Shown here in pieces: positions 17,068-27,243 of a stretch of 64,000 nt of DNA. The stretch covers positions 1 through 64,000 of the forward strand of contig NZ_QBKR01000016.1 in NCBI RefSeq assembly GCF_003054245.1, written 5' to 3'. Each line of letters opens with the position of its first letter. The stretch's first letter is position 1. A program made the position numbers and the translations under genes. The notes beneath the pieces were generated by a model. That model worked only from the letters and a program-made list of their open reading frames with translations, was not told the origin of the DNA and did not search any database. The stretch is from Melghirimyces profundicolus (GTDB lineage: Bacteria > Bacillota > Bacilli > Thermoactinomycetales > DSM-45169).

Positions 17068-19326
17068 ATGGAACAACCGGGTCTCGACTTTTTCGGGGAG
17101 GAGGGGTATCTGAAGGGATCCCTCACCCAGGAAATCTTTTATAATGAAGAGAACCAATATGGTGTTTTCCTGATGCGGGTGGAGGAGGCGTCCGATTCAC
17201 TGGACACCGATGAGGTGGTGGTGGTCGGGAATATGGTCCTGCCCCATCCCGATGAAACGGTGGTGGTGTTCGGGGAATGGAAAGAGCATCCGAGGTACGG
17301 TCGGCAATACCAGATCCGCCACATGAAAAAAGAGCTGCCCAAATCCCGCGAAGCAGTGGCAAAATACTTATCCAGCGGGCTGTTTCCCGGTGTGGGGAAG
17401 AAAACGGCGGAGAAGATTGTCGATCATATCGGGCCGGATGCGTTGGAAAAAGCCGCAGCCGATCCGGCGGTTCTGACCCGGGTACCCGGGGTGACAGAGG
17501 CGCGGGCGAAGACAATCGCCGACAACCTCCGGGAACACCATGCCCTGGAACAGGCCCTTGTCTATCTGTACCAGTTCGGTCTCGGCCCCGCCATCGCCCT
17601 TAAGGTGGTCCAAACCTACAAAGAGCGGACGATGGAAATCATCCGCGAAAATCCGTACCGCCTGATCGAAGAAGTGGACGGAATCGGGTTTCGTCGGGCT
17701 GATGAGATCGCCAGGAAGGGTGGATTGGCCCTGGACGCTCCGGAGCGGTTTCAGGCGGCCGCCCTCTTCGCCCTTCGGGAGTCTTCCCTTTCCCTGGGCC
17801 ACATTTACGTGACAGAAGAGGAGCTTCACCGGTATATCAACCGTCTGTTGAATCCCCGGGCGGAAGAGCTCTTCCCGCCGGCGGAGAGAAATCAACACCT
17901 GGAACAGATGGTGGATGAGGAACGAATCATCGAAGATCACGGGAAGTATTATCTTCCCTCTCTTTATTACGCCGAACACGGGGTGGCCGTCCGTGTCCGG
18001 GACTGGCTGAATCAGCATCTGGAGCCCGCACCCGCCCACGAGCTGTACAAGGCGGTGGGGGAAGTGGAGGAGGAACTGAATGTTTCCTACGCGGAGCGGC
18101 AGCGGGAAGCCATCATGCGTGCCATGGATTCACCGGTCATGATCCTGACCGGGGGGCCGGGAACCGGGAAAACCACCGTGATCAAGGGGATCTGCCACCT
18201 TTTCGCCAAACTGAACGAATGCTCCTTGGACCCCGCGGATTACGAGGCTTCGGAGAAACCCTATCCCGTCCGTTTGGCCGCCCCCACGGGCCGGGCGGCC
18301 AAACGAATGTCGGAAGCCACCGGTCTTCCGGCCATGACCATCCACCGAATGCTCGGATGGAAGGGGGATTTCTTCGAGCGGGACGCGGACCATCCCATCG
18401 AAGGTTCGCTGCTGATTGTGGACGAAGTCTCGATGCTCGATATCTGGCTGGCCAACCAGCTGTTCCGGGCGGTTCCCCGGGGGATGAAGGTGGTTCTGGT
18501 GGGGGACGATGATCAACTGCCCTCCGTGGGGCCCGGGCGTGTCCTCCAGGATCTCTTGCAAGTGAAAGCGATCCCCCGGGTGGAGCTGAAAGAGATCTAC
18601 CGACAGGAAGAGGGGTCTTCCATCATCGAGTTGGCCCACTGCCTGAAAAACGGGCAAGTGCCCGGGGATCTGACCGACCCCAAGGCGGACCGGCGTTTCT
18701 TTGCTTGCGGTCGGGATCAGGCCGTGGATGTCGTTCTCAAGACGGTTGAACAGGCTCTGAACCGCGGGTACACCCTGTTTGACGTACAGGTTCTCGCTCC
18801 GATGTATAAGGGCCCCGCCGGTGTGAACCGGATCAACGAAAAAATCCAGCAGGCCATCAATCCTCCCCGCCCTGGCTGCAAGGAATTGAATTGGGGAGAG
18901 TCGGTTCTGCGGCACGGGGACAAAGTACTCCAGCTGGTGAACCATTCCGATCACCCCGTTTATAACGGGGATATGGGTATTATTACCGCCATCGACGAAA
19001 AGGCGGGGAAAGAGGATCCGGTTCTCTGGGTTCAGTTCGACAGTCAGGAAGTACCCTACAAACGGAGTCAACTCAACCAGATCTCCCTCGCTTACGCATG
19101 TTCGATCCACAAGGCCCAAGGCTCGGAATTCGCCATCGTCATCTTTCCCATCCTGCGGGCCTACCGGCGCATGCTGCAACGCAACCTGATTTACACCGGA
19201 ATCACCCGGAGCAAATCTTACCTGATTCTGTGCGGCGAAAGGGAGGCGCTTGAGTACGGGGTGACACGGAGAGAAAGAGAACAACGGAACAGCCAGCTTA
19301 CGGAGCTGTTGAACCGGGAATGGTAA
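17068..19326 (+). CDS. recD2: ATP-dependent DNA helicase RecD2
   Basis: 752 residues, SF1B 5'-3' helicase of the RecD2/YrrC family found in bacteria with AddAB and acting in replication-fork and mismatch repair. The N-terminal OB-like region is followed by helix-hairpin-helix repeats (LFPGVGKKTAEKIVDHIG, RVPGVTEARAKTI, EEVDGIGFRRADEIA). The helicase core follows: Walker A GGPGTGKTTV, APTGRAAKRM, DEVSMLD, GDDDQLPSVGPG, and the C-terminal YACSIHKAQGSEF and YTGITRSK. It starts the recD2-yrrD cluster found in bacilli. Confidence 0.95.
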   Translation: MEQPGLDFFGEEGYLKGSLTQEIFYNEENQYGVFLMRVEEASDSLDTDEVVVVGNMVLPHPDETVVVFGEWKEHPRYGRQYQIRHMKKELPKSREAVAKYLSSGLFPGVGKKTAEKIVDHIGPDALEKAAADPAVLTRVPGVTEARAKTIADNLREHHALEQALVYLYQFGLGPAIALKVVQTYKERTMEIIRENPYRLIEEVDGIGFRRADEIARKGGLALDAPERFQAAALFALRESSLSLGHIYVTEEELHRYINRLLNPRAEELFPPAERNQHLEQMVDEERIIEDHGKYYLPSLYYAEHGVAVRVRDWLNQHLEPAPAHELYKAVGEVEEELNVSYAERQREAIMRAMDSPVMILTGGPGTGKTTVIKGICHLFAKLNECSLDPADYEASEKPYPVRLAAPTGRAAKRMSEATGLPAMTIHRMLGWKGDFFERDADHPIEGSLLIVDEVSMLDIWLANQLFRAVPRGMKVVLVGDDDQLPSVGPGRVLQDLLQVKAIPRVELKEIYRQEEGSSIIELAHCLKNGQVPGDLTDPKADRRFFACGRDQAVDVVLKTVEQALNRGYTLFDVQVLAPMYKGPAGVNRINEKIQQAINPPRPGCKELNWGESVLRHGDKVLQLVNHSDHPVYNGDMGIITAIDEKAGKEDPVLWVQFDSQEVPYKRSQLNQISLAYACSIHKAQGSEFAIVIFPILRAYRRMLQRNLIYTGITRSKSYLILCGEREALEYGVTRREREQRNSQLTELLNREW

Positions 19327-19390
19327 CCATCCCCCAGCATGGAGACCGAAGGCCGAACCATACTAAGGTCAGCGGAAGGAGTGAGGTTCC

Positions 19391-19888
19391 TTGCGCAGAT
19401 CTCAGGATGTCATCGGTCTACCGGTTATCCATGTCAAAACAGGCAAACGTTTGGGGACGGTCCGGGACCTTTTGTTCGACCGGGAACAGCGGATGATCGG
19501 GGTGTTGTTGGAAAACGGGGGGTGGGTCCGAAAGGGACGCTACATCCCTTTCGAACGGATCGGCTCTCTGGGAGCCGACGCCGTGATTGTGGACAGCGAA
19601 GAGGACATCCGGCCTCTGGAGGATGGGCAAAGGGGTTGTTACGGTTTCCTCACCGGACGGAAATTGAAAGGCCGTTCGATCGTGATGACCAACGGTCGTG
19701 ATCTTGGGATGGTGGAAGACGTCTATTTTCTGGAAGATGTGGGAACGCTGATGGGGTACGAGTTGTCTGAGGGATTCATCAGCGATCTCACGGAAGGGCG
19801 GAAGGTGTTTCGTCCCGAGATTCCCCTGACTTGGGGGGAAGATGTGCTGATCGCGTCCATGGACGGAACATCCGCTCAGGACGTCTGA
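19391..19888 (+). CDS. PRC-barrel domain protein (YrrD-like)
   Basis: 165 residues with two PRC-barrel repeats: IGLPVIHVKTGKRLGTVRDL near the start and LKGRSIVMTNGRDLGMVED near residue 92. PRC barrels occur in RimM and in photosynthetic and sporulation proteins; the function of YrrD is unknown. TTG start after GGAAGGAG. Position after recD2 matches yrrC-yrrD in B. subtilis. Confidence 0.82.
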   Translation: MRRSQDVIGLPVIHVKTGKRLGTVRDLLFDREQRMIGVLLENGGWVRKGRYIPFERIGSLGADAVIVDSEEDIRPLEDGQRGCYGFLTGRKLKGRSIVMTNGRDLGMVEDVYFLEDVGTLMGYELSEGFISDLTEGRKVFRPEIPLTWGEDVLIASMDGTSAQDV

Positions 19889-19906
19889 AGAAAGTGGGGA
19901 GTTCCG

Positions 19907-20104
19907 ATGCTTCGCTGTCCCAATTGCAATACCCATGACCTGGGAAAAGTCGGCTCCAACCAGTATTACTGTTGGGGATGTTTTATTGAGCTGTCGGTGA
20001 TGGACGGGAAAATCGAATCCATCTATCAGGTGGAGGAAGACGGAACGTTGAGTTCCCTTAACGATCTTTTTTTGGATAGGAACCAGGATTCTTTATCCAT
20101 GTAG
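19907..20104 (+). CDS. Small zinc-ribbon protein of unknown function
   Basis: 65 residues. MLRCPNCNTHD and YYCWGCFIEL supply two CxxC knuckles 18 residues apart, a one-zinc ribbon. The C-terminal half is acidic. It starts 18 bp after the PRC-barrel gene, so it is likely in the same operon. Similar short ribbon proteins are conserved in Bacillales without assigned roles. Confidence 0.7.
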   Translation: MLRCPNCNTHDLGKVGSNQYYCWGCFIELSVMDGKIESIYQVEEDGTLSSLNDLFLDRNQDSLSM

Positions 20105-20122
20105 TCAGGAAGGGGGATTCCC

Positions 20123-20320
20123 ATGAAACGATCGATCCTTTCCGCCCTGATGATCGGTTCTGCCGCGTGGCTGTTTGGCCGCTCCCACCGCGGTCAAAAG
20201 TTGCTGAAGAGGATGATGGGCCGCCGCCCCCGTTGGATGCGCAAAATGGGGAATATGGCCTTTGCCGGAATCGCTTCCCGGGTTTTTGGCCGTAATCTCA
20301 TGCGCCGTTTCGGCCGCTGA
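20123..20320 (+). CDS. Small basic protein, YrzQ-like
   Basis: 65 residues, strongly basic, with a short hydrophobic N-terminus (SILSALMIGSAAWLFG) and Arg-rich middle (MMGRRPRWMRKMG). It is preceded by AGGAAGGGGG. The position just before the AI-2E-family gene matches yrzQ of B. subtilis. Function unknown. Confidence 0.65.
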   Translation: MKRSILSALMIGSAAWLFGRSHRGQKLLKRMMGRRPRWMRKMGNMAFAGIASRVFGRNLMRRFGR

Positions 20321-20398
20321 CAGAATTCCGGGCGAGATCGGTCGGATGGAATCCCTGATTCGCGACGCTTGTTTTGCTGGATATTTAAGCCGATGACG

Positions 20399-20432
20399 AT
20401 CACCCCCCGGGAACATCCGGGGGGTGATTTTA
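20399..20432 (+). terminator. Terminator after the recD2 group
   Basis: ATCACCCCCCGG and CCGGGGGGTGAT form a 12-bp stem with a 6-nt loop, followed by TTTAT. Confidence 0.8.
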
Positions 20433-20494
20433 TGGGTAAAGACCCGGGGTTGGACATATACTGACGAGTAGAGGTATGGGGGAGGTGGGATTTC

Positions 20495-21565
20495 ATGGAT
20501 CGGTTGAGAGAGAGCCGGGGATTGGGGACGGCTCTCTTGATTCTGGTTTTACTGGGCATCCTTTTTCTGCTCGTTCAGATCGAACCCTTGCTCCGGACGT
20601 TTTTTTCCTTTCTCAAAGCGGTACTGGGACCGTTTCTGGTGGCCGTTATCATCTCCTACCTCCTGAACCCCGTTGTCAATCTGTTGGCCAATCGTTTGGT
20701 CCCCCGCTCCCTGGCCGTGTTGTTCATCTATTCCCTTTTCATCGGCGCGATCGCCATTGTCTTGACCAATCTGGTGCCCCTGTTCAACCTGCAGTTGAAA
20801 GAACTGTCGGAACACCTCCCGGAGTGGAACATGCGGCTCCAATCCTGGATTGACCAGTACAATCACAGTAAAGACGCCCTTCCCGAATCCGTCCGTCTGG
20901 GGGTTGAAAAATCGCTGAACCGGCTGGAGGAATCCGTCACCGACGGGGTCGGCAACCTGATGAGCTCCCTGGGAACGACCATCAACCAGCTGTTGATTGC
21001 GGTGATTGTGCCCTTTCTGGCTTTTTACATGTTAAAAGACGTGAATGTGATCGAAAAGGCGCTGATCACACTCCTGCCCGTCCGCCGCCGCAAAGATGTG
21101 ATTCGCCTGTTTCGGGATGTGGATGAGGCCCTGGGAAATTACGTCCGCGGTCAGCTCCTGGTCTGTCTGGCGGTCGGGATCCTGGCCTATATCGGTTACC
21201 TGATCATCGGGTTGCCTTATCCCCTGATCCTTGCCCTGTTGGTGGGGGTCTTCAACGTAATTCCTTATCTGGGTCCTTTTTTCGGTGCGGTTCCGGCTTT
21301 GTTGGTGGCGTTGTCCATTTCCAAGGAAATGGTGATTGCGGTGATTCTGGTCAACCTGGTCGTGCAGGTGTTGGAGGGGAATGTCCTCTCGCCGCAAATT
21401 GTGGGAAGGACGCTGCATATGCATCCCCTCTTCATCATTTTCGCCCTTCTGGTCGGTGGGGAATTGGGGGGCATTCTCGGCCTGATCCTTGCCGTTCCTT
21501 TATTTGCCGTGGGAAAAGTGATTGTGGAACACGTGGTGGATCATTATACGAAAAAGCCGACATGA
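20495..21565 (+). CDS. AI-2E family transporter (YrrI-like permease)
   Basis: 356 residues, PF01594-type membrane protein with about 7-8 membrane segments. Typical blocks are PFLVAVIISYLLNPVVNLL near residue 47, VPFLAFYMLKD near 170, and FNVIPYLGPFFGAVPALLVA near 252. Family members export autoinducer-2 or act as ion exchangers, so the substrate is open. It precedes alaS as in bacilli. Confidence 0.85.
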   Translation: MDRLRESRGLGTALLILVLLGILFLLVQIEPLLRTFFSFLKAVLGPFLVAVIISYLLNPVVNLLANRLVPRSLAVLFIYSLFIGAIAIVLTNLVPLFNLQLKELSEHLPEWNMRLQSWIDQYNHSKDALPESVRLGVEKSLNRLEESVTDGVGNLMSSLGTTINQLLIAVIVPFLAFYMLKDVNVIEKALITLLPVRRRKDVIRLFRDVDEALGNYVRGQLLVCLAVGILAYIGYLIIGLPYPLILALLVGVFNVIPYLGPFFGAVPALLVALSISKEMVIAVILVNLVVQVLEGNVLSPQIVGRTLHMHPLFIIFALLVGGELGGILGLILAVPLFAVGKVIVEHVVDHYTKKPT

Positions 21566-21600
21566 GGGGTCAGCGGGTTTAAAATGACGCCTTATCGTTG

Positions 21601-21606
21601 TATAAT
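21601..21606 (+). promoter_or_regulatory. -10 element of the alaS promoter
   Basis: Perfect TATAAT at 21601. The matching -35 (TTTAAA at 21578, 17-bp spacing) is poor. Confidence 0.5.
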
Positions 21607-21611
21607 GAAGA

Positions 21612-21867
21612 ATGTACAAACCTTTGAAACGTCAATGCGATGACGGAACCGAAGTAAACCCGGCCCCGCCGGTCAGAGAGGGAAGCCCCAGGCTGAAAGG
21701 CTTCCTGCGAAGCGGAGGGTTGAAGGCCAGTTCCGGAGCGCGGGTGAAAATCGCAAGCCCGCCGGCGCCCTGCGCCGTTATTTCGCAAGGGACCTCCGCC
21801 GTTCGGAGGTAATCGGGGTGGCACCGCGGGAACCTTTCTCGTCCCTGAAGGGATGGAAGGGTTTTTT
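21612..21867 (+). promoter_or_regulatory. T-box leader controlling alaS
   Basis: The T-box core GGGGTGGCACCGCG lies at 21815-21828. It is followed by a terminator stem (AACCTTTCTCGTCCCT / GGGATGGAAGGGTT) and a T-run ending at 21867. The leader is long and structured, as expected. The alanine specifier codon was not assigned by eye. Confidence 0.9.
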
Positions 21868-21897
21868 TATTTACTCAAAAAAAGGGGTGCAACAGGG

Positions 21898-24522
21898 ATG
21901 AAAGGCAATGAAATTCGACAAAAGTTTCTCGACTTCTTCAAGGAAAAGGGACACCGGGTGGAACCCAGCGCTTCTCTGGTTCCGGTGGACGATCCGTCCC
22001 TTCTGTGGATCAACAGCGGAGTGGCCACGCTGAAGAAATACTTCGACGGACGGGTGAAACCGGAAAACCCCCGGATTGTGAACGCGCAAAAATCGATCCG
22101 GACCAATGATATTGAAAACGTGGGTTACACGGCCCGGCACCAGACCTTCTTTGAAATGCTGGGCAATTTCTCCATCGGGGATTATTTCAAGGAAGAAGCG
22201 ATCCTGTGGGCATGGGAATTCCTGACCGATCCAAAATGGATGGGGATGGATCCGGAGCGGCTCTCCGTGACCATCCACCCGGAGGATGACGAAGCATACC
22301 GGATCTGGAACGAACAGGTGGGGCTTCCCGAAGAGCGGATCGTGAAACTGAAGGAAAACTTCTGGGATATCGGGGAGGGTCCGAGCGGACCCAACACCGA
22401 GATCTTTTACGACCGCGGGGACGAATTCGGCGATCTATCCGATCCGGAGTGTTATCCCGGCGGGGAAAACGAACGGTTCCTGGAGATCTGGAATCTGGTC
22501 TTTTCCCAATTCAATCATAACCCGGACGGGAGCTATACCCCATTGCCCAAGAAAAACATCGATACCGGAATGGGATTGGAACGGATGGCGTCCGTCATGC
22601 AGAATGTGCCGACCAATTTCGACACTGATCTGTTTCAGCCGATCATCCAGGCCACCTGCCGGGAAGCGGGGGTTCGTTACGGGGAGAGCCGGGAAGTGGA
22701 TACCGCGCTCAAAGTGATCGCCGATCATATCCGCACTCTCGTTTTCGCCATCGGAGACGGGGTCATCCCTTCCAACGAAGGCAGGGGTTACGTTCTCCGG
22801 CGCCTGCTCAGGCGGGCGGTGCGGTTTGCCCGCACCTTGGGAATCCGGCAGGCCTTTCTGTACCAGTTGACGGATGTCACGTCGGAGATCATGAAAGAAT
22901 TTTATCCCGAGCCGGCGGAGAAAAAAGATTTCATCCGCCAGGTAATCAAAGGGGAAGAAGAGCGATTTCTGGAAACGCTGTCCGAAGGGCTTCACATTCT
23001 GGAAGACATGGTGTCCCGGCTCAAGAAGGAAGGGAAAACCGAAATCAGCGGAAAAGATGCCTTTACGCTGTATGACACCTACGGTTTTCCGCTGGATCTG
23101 ACCGAGGATTTCGCACGGGAGAACGGTTTGACCGTGGATACGGAAGGGTTTGAACAGGCGATGGCCGAACAGCGGGAACGCGCCCGGGAAGCCCGTCGGG
23201 AAGAAGGCGGCATGCAGGTGCAAGGCGGCGCGCTGGCCGACCTGGATGTGGCCACAACGTTTGTCGGCTATACTTCGTTGAGTGCAGACACCAAAGTGGC
23301 TGCCATCATCCACAACAATCAAACCGTCGATGTGGTGGGGGAAGGGGAAACCTGTCTCGTCATCTTGGAAGAGACCCCTTTTTACGCGGAAAGCGGCGGT
23401 CAGGTGGCGGATCGCGGTGAAATCACCACCTCTCGGGCCCGGTTGGTGGTGGAAGACGTGCAAAAAGGCCCCAAAGGGGAGCACATCCACCGGGTCCGGG
23501 TCGAAGAGGGCAAGCTCCGCAAAGGGGACAAAGCCAGAGCCCAAGTGAAGAACCGGTTCCGGGACGATGTGGTCAAAAATCACACGGCCACCCACCTCCT
23601 GCACAAGGCCCTCAAGGAAGTGGTGGGGGACCACGTCAATCAGGCCGGCTCCCTTGTGGCCCCGGACCGGCTGCGGTTTGACTTCACCCACATCGAACCG
23701 CTCACCGAAGAACAGAAGCGGGAAGTGGAAGAACGGGTCAACCGGCAAATCTGGGCCAACACACCGGTGGAGACCTTTGAAAAACCCCTGGAAGAAGCCA
23801 AAGCGATGGGAGCGATGGCTTTGTTCGGGGAGAAATATGGGGAGATCGTCCGGGTGGTGCAGGTGGGAGACTATTCCCTGGAGCTTTGCGGCGGCACTCA
23901 TGTTCGTCAGACCGGCGAGATCGGCCTTTTCAAATTGGTCAGCGAAGGTGGCATCGGTTCCGGCGTTCGCCGGGTGGAGGCCGTCACGGGCCGTCACGCT
24001 TACCGGTTCCTGGAGAAGAAGCTGGAGGTGCTGGAACGTGCCGCCCGTCTCCTCAAGGCTCAACCCGCCGAGGTGGCGGACCGGGTGGACACCCTCCAAT
24101 CCCGGATCAAGGAACTGTCCCGTGAGAATGACTCCCTCCGTTCCAAGCTGAACCAAATGGAAGGTCAGAACCTTGCGGAGAAGGTGGAAGAGGTGGCCGG
24201 GGTCCCGGTGTTGACCGCCCAAGTGGACGCCCCTGACATGGACAGCTTAAGAAGCATGGTGGATGACCTGAAACAACGCATCCCCCAGGGGATCATCGTC
24301 CTGGGATCGGTCAACGGGGGAAAAGTCCAACTGGTCGCCAGTGTCTCCCCTGAATATGTCAAAGCGGGTTTCCATGCAGGGAAACTGGTGAAAGAGGCGG
24401 CTTCCCGCTGCGGAGGCGGAGGCGGCGGACGTCCGGACATGGCCCAGGCCGGCGGAAAGAAGCCCGAAAAGTTGGGAGAAGCCCTGGCTTCGGTGAAGGA
24501 AGTTCTCCAAAACCGGAGTTGA
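21898..24522 (+). CDS. alaS: Alanyl-tRNA synthetase
   Basis: 874 residues with the catalytic domain ([18 protein letters not shown] near 80), editing domain zinc ligands HTATH (near 565) and CGGTH (near 663), and a C-terminal DHHA1/Ala domain ending in a Gly-rich [15 protein letters not shown]. The open frame begins at 21853 within the terminator of the T-box; ATG 21898 ([11 protein letters not shown]) after CAACAGG is the family start. It is expected to be induced by uncharged tRNA-Ala. Confidence 0.96.
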   Translation: MKGNEIRQKFLDFFKEKGHRVEPSASLVPVDDPSLLWINSGVATLKKYFDGRVKPENPRIVNAQKSIRTNDIENVGYTARHQTFFEMLGNFSIGDYFKEEAILWAWEFLTDPKWMGMDPERLSVTIHPEDDEAYRIWNEQVGLPEERIVKLKENFWDIGEGPSGPNTEIFYDRGDEFGDLSDPECYPGGENERFLEIWNLVFSQFNHNPDGSYTPLPKKNIDTGMGLERMASVMQNVPTNFDTDLFQPIIQATCREAGVRYGESREVDTALKVIADHIRTLVFAIGDGVIPSNEGRGYVLRRLLRRAVRFARTLGIRQAFLYQLTDVTSEIMKEFYPEPAEKKDFIRQVIKGEEERFLETLSEGLHILEDMVSRLKKEGKTEISGKDAFTLYDTYGFPLDLTEDFARENGLTVDTEGFEQAMAEQRERAREARREEGGMQVQGGALADLDVATTFVGYTSLSADTKVAAIIHNNQTVDVVGEGETCLVILEETPFYAESGGQVADRGEITTSRARLVVEDVQKGPKGEHIHRVRVEEGKLRKGDKARAQVKNRFRDDVVKNHTATHLLHKALKEVVGDHVNQAGSLVAPDRLRFDFTHIEPLTEEQKREVEERVNRQIWANTPVETFEKPLEEAKAMGAMALFGEKYGEIVRVVQVGDYSLELCGGTHVRQTGEIGLFKLVSEGGIGSGVRRVEAVTGRHAYRFLEKKLEVLERAARLLKAQPAEVADRVDTLQSRIKELSRENDSLRSKLNQMEGQNLAEKVEEVAGVPVLTAQVDAPDMDSLRSMVDDLKQRIPQGIIVLGSVNGGKVQLVASVSPEYVKAGFHAGKLVKEAASRCGGGGGGRPDMAQAGGKKPEKLGEALASVKEVLQNRS

Positions 24523-24624
24523 CCGATCTGTTTCTTCGAACAACCATGGGGAAAAAGGAAATCAGACCAAAGGAAGCGAATGGAATATCCAAAGCCGGTC
24601 AATAGATAGAAAGAGGGGTTGAGA

Positions 24625-24885
24625 GTGTCTATGGATAAAACCATGAAATTCGATTTCCATGGGGAGGAGCAGGAGGCGGATCCGCGCGAGGTCATGTTGA
24701 CGGTTTATGCGGCCCTGAAAGAAAAAGGCTACAATCCGATCAACCAGCTGGTGGGCTATCTCCTCTCCGGAGATCCCGCCTACATCCCGCGGCATAACAA
24801 TGCCCGCGCTCTGATCCGCAAACTGGAACGGGACGAATTACTGGAAGAACTCGTGAAAACCTTCCTGAAGGCCCACAAGAACTGA
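24625..24885 (+). CDS. ireB: IreB family regulatory protein (UPF0297)
   Basis: 86 residues, almost entirely the conserved family: DKTMKFDF near the start, [18 protein letters not shown] in the middle and [16 protein letters not shown] near the end. In Enterococcus, IreB is a substrate of the IreK kinase and affects cephalosporin tolerance. GTG 24625 after GAGGGG is preferred over TTG 24619 and ATG 24631. Conserved neighbour of alaS and ruvX. Confidence 0.9.
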   Translation: MSMDKTMKFDFHGEEQEADPREVMLTVYAALKEKGYNPINQLVGYLLSGDPAYIPRHNNARALIRKLERDELLEELVKTFLKAHKN

Positions 24886-24925
24886 CAGCAACCGGAACAG
24901 CAAATTCAGGAAGCGGTGAAAACCT

Positions 24926-25351
24926 TTGAAGCGGATTATGGGACTGGATGTGGGAGAAAAACGGGTGGGAATCGCCGTCAGTGACCCCATGGGGTGGACA
25001 GCCCAGGGAGTCGAAGTGATCCGAAGGGACCGGTCTGATTGGCTGGATCGCCTCGGGGAGTTGATCGATCAGTATGAAGTAGGTTCCCTGGTCGTGGGAC
25101 TTCCCCGGAATATGGACGGATCCATCGGGAAAAAAGGAGAAACGTGCAAAGAACTATCCCGCGAGTTGGAAAACCGTTTTCAGCTTCCGGTGGAATTGTG
25201 GGACGAGCGACTGTCCACGGTTGCCGTCGAACGGACCTTGATCGATGCGGACATGAGCCGTCGCAAACGGAAAAAAGTGGTGGATCAGATGGCGGCGTCC
25301 TGGATATTGCAAGGGTACCTGGATGCCCGAGGGAGGAATAGAAATGCCTGA
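24926..25351 (+). CDS. ruvX: Holliday junction resolvase / pre-16S rRNA nuclease YqgF
   Basis: 141 residues, RNase H-like fold. The first acidic residue is in MGLDVGEKRVGIAVSD, the second in LVVGLPRNMDGS, then LWDERLSTVAVE and the last acidic region near VVDQMAA. The family matures 16S rRNA 5' ends. TTG start after GGAAGCGG. Its stop overlaps the next gene by 8 bp, so the two are translationally coupled. Confidence 0.92.
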   Translation: MKRIMGLDVGEKRVGIAVSDPMGWTAQGVEVIRRDRSDWLDRLGELIDQYEVGSLVVGLPRNMDGSIGKKGETCKELSRELENRFQLPVELWDERLSTVAVERTLIDADMSRRKRKKVVDQMAASWILQGYLDARGRNRNA

Positions 25352-25664
25352 CGATGCAAACCATGAACATCAACAGGAAACCGTGATCATCAGCAACGAG
25401 GAAGGCGAACAGGAGACCTTTGAGGTCCTGTACCGTTTCGAGCGGGACAACGGTCATCAATATATCCTGCTGACACCCGTCGATGAGGAAGAGGCGGCGG
25501 ATGACGAAACGGTGGAACAGGAAGTGTACGCTTTCCGGTATGAGGGCGACGGGGAAAACATCAACCTGATTCCCATCGAGGATGACAGCGAATGGGATAT
25601 GATCGAGGAAGTGCTTCATACGCTGGAAAGCGAATGGAACGACGACGAAGACAATGAGGGATAA
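25344..25664 (+). CDS. DUF1292 protein (YrzB-like)
   Basis: 106 residues, very acidic, with the DUF1292 pattern: EEGEQETFEVLYRFERDNGH then ILLTPVDEEE ... VYAFRYEGDGENINLIPI. ATG 25344 follows GAGGGAGG and is favoured over ATG 25323. Function unknown, but position after ruvX is conserved in Bacillales. Confidence 0.88.
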   Translation: MPDDANHEHQQETVIISNEEGEQETFEVLYRFERDNGHQYILLTPVDEEEAADDETVEQEVYAFRYEGDGENINLIPIEDDSEWDMIEEVLHTLESEWNDDEDNEG

Positions 25665-25666
25665 AT

Positions 25667-25972
25667 GTGGATTCACGGGAGGAACGGTTGGCCAAAAAGC
25701 TGAATATCCTCGAGAACGAACTGGGAAGAGAACTGGTTCTGGCGGATGAAGAGGGGGTGGACCGGGACTCCCGTTACCGGATTTTAAGGGAACTCGAAGT
25801 GGGTGGACGTCATTATGCCGTTTTGGGTGACCCGGATCGAGAGGATGACGACGCCTTTCTTTTCCGGGTAAATGACCTGGACGGCGACTGGCGCCTGGAG
25901 CATGTGGAAGATGACAACGAATGGGACAATGTGGCCGATGCTCTAGACGAAATGCTCTATTTTGACGAATGA
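25667..25972 (+). CDS. Second DUF1292-like protein
   Basis: 101 residues, acidic, with RILRELEVGGRHYAVLGD and FLFRVNDLDGDWRLEHVED and a C-terminal EWDNVADALDEML close to that of the upstream gene (EWDMIEEVLHTL). It is a diverged tandem paralogue, starting 2 bp after the first. GTG start overlapped by the end of that gene. Confidence 0.8.
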   Translation: MDSREERLAKKLNILENELGRELVLADEEGVDRDSRYRILRELEVGGRHYAVLGDPDREDDDAFLFRVNDLDGDWRLEHVEDDNEWDNVADALDEMLYFDE

Positions 25973-25978
25973 TGTCGT

Positions 25979-26010
25979 ATAACGGGGAGAATCCTCGTTA
26001 TTTTTTTTTG
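25979..26010 (+). terminator. Terminator after alaS-ireB-ruvX-DUF1292
   Basis: ATAACGGGGA / TCCTCGTTAT stem followed by nine T residues. It separates this operon from mltG. Confidence 0.8.
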
Positions 26011-26061
26011 GACATGTGTTAACATAGGGGAGGAAAAACCGGGAGTGAAGGAGCACGGTGG

Positions 26062-27105
26062 ATGAAGTGGCTGATGCGCATTTTTTATACATTGATCCTT
26101 TTTGCTGCCTGGTCTGTACTGGTTTATCTTTATGTGGATTATTCCCTCGGTTCGCCGAAGCGAACCGAGCCTGTGCAAGTGGAGATTAAGAGTGGAGTTT
26201 CCACCGCTGAAATCGGCCGGATGCTGAAAGAAGAAAACCTTATCCGAAATGATTGGTTCTTCAGTACATATGCCTGGATTACCGGGAATTCCAGAGGATT
26301 GAAGGCGGGAGTGTATGAAATTCCGCCGGAGATGGATGTGAACGGTATTCTGGAAACGATCACCCGGGGACGCCAAAACACCGTTGCCGTCACCATTCCG
26401 GAGGGATACACGGTGGAACAGATCGGAGCCCGTCTGGAAAATAAAACGCGAATCACCCGGGATGAATTTATAAAAGCCGTTGACCAAGGGAATTATGATT
26501 ACCGTTTCCTTCAGAACCTTCCCGAAGAACCGAAGCGGCGACACCGTCTGGAAGGCTACCTTTTCCCCAGCACCTACAATATTCCAAAAGGAGCGGAAGC
26601 CAAGGATGTCGTCAACATGATGTTGGGACAGTTTGAGCGGAAGCTGAAGGAGCACAAGGTGCTTTCCGACCTGAGACAGAAAAACCTGACATTGGACACC
26701 TGGGTGATTGTCGCTTCCATCGTGGAACGGGAAGGGAAAGTGGATAAAGAATTCCCCAAGATTGCGGGCGTGATCTACAACCGTCTCAACAAGAACATGC
26801 GCCTTCAAGTGGACGCCACCGTTCAATACGCAAGAGGAGCCCAAAAGTCCCGGCTTTCCTATGATGACTTGGAGGTGGAGAGTGCCTATAACACTTACAA
26901 GAACGACGGCCTGCCGCCGGGTGCCATCTCCAACCCGGGGGAAGAGGCCCTGTTAGCCGCTTTGAATCCGGACAAACATCCTTACTTGTACTACGTCACC
27001 AAAAAAGACGGCACAGGAGAACACTATTTTGCCGAGACATTCAAAGAGCACCGAATGTTTAAGGAAAAAAGCAACAAGACACAGACCCAAAGCAGTGGAA
27101 GGTAG
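26062..27105 (+). CDS. mltG: Endolytic murein transglycosylase MltG, copy 1
   Basis: 347 residues: one N-terminal membrane helix (residues 8-26), a LysM-like part (GVSTAEIGRMLKEENLI) and the YceG/MltG domain. Catalytic region is WVIVASIVEREGKV (Glu near 217), with RLNKNMRLQVDATVQYARG and YNTYKNDGLPPGAISNPG downstream. It cuts nascent glycan strands and so sets their length. The standard single-copy bacillar mltG sits at this position, after DUF1292. Confidence 0.93.
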   Translation: MKWLMRIFYTLILFAAWSVLVYLYVDYSLGSPKRTEPVQVEIKSGVSTAEIGRMLKEENLIRNDWFFSTYAWITGNSRGLKAGVYEIPPEMDVNGILETITRGRQNTVAVTIPEGYTVEQIGARLENKTRITRDEFIKAVDQGNYDYRFLQNLPEEPKRRHRLEGYLFPSTYNIPKGAEAKDVVNMMLGQFERKLKEHKVLSDLRQKNLTLDTWVIVASIVEREGKVDKEFPKIAGVIYNRLNKNMRLQVDATVQYARGAQKSRLSYDDLEVESAYNTYKNDGLPPGAISNPGEEALLAALNPDKHPYLYYVTKKDGTGEHYFAETFKEHRMFKEKSNKTQTQSSGR

Positions 27106-27109
27106 GACT

Positions 27110-27147
27110 GGGGGCCCGCGTGCAGTCGCGGCCCTTTCCTTTTTTGC
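27110..27147 (+). terminator. Hairpin between the two mltG genes
   Basis: GGGCCCGCG and CGCGGCCC with a T-rich tail (TTTCCTTTTTT). It could separate the two copies transcriptionally. Confidence 0.5.
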
Positions 27148-27243
27148 AGGCCCCCGACGGTTGCTCGTCCCGTGGCCTCCGTGTACAATCCATATGGGTG
27201 AGACCTTGCGTAAACGAAAACAACAGGAGAGGAAGCAGTCCCG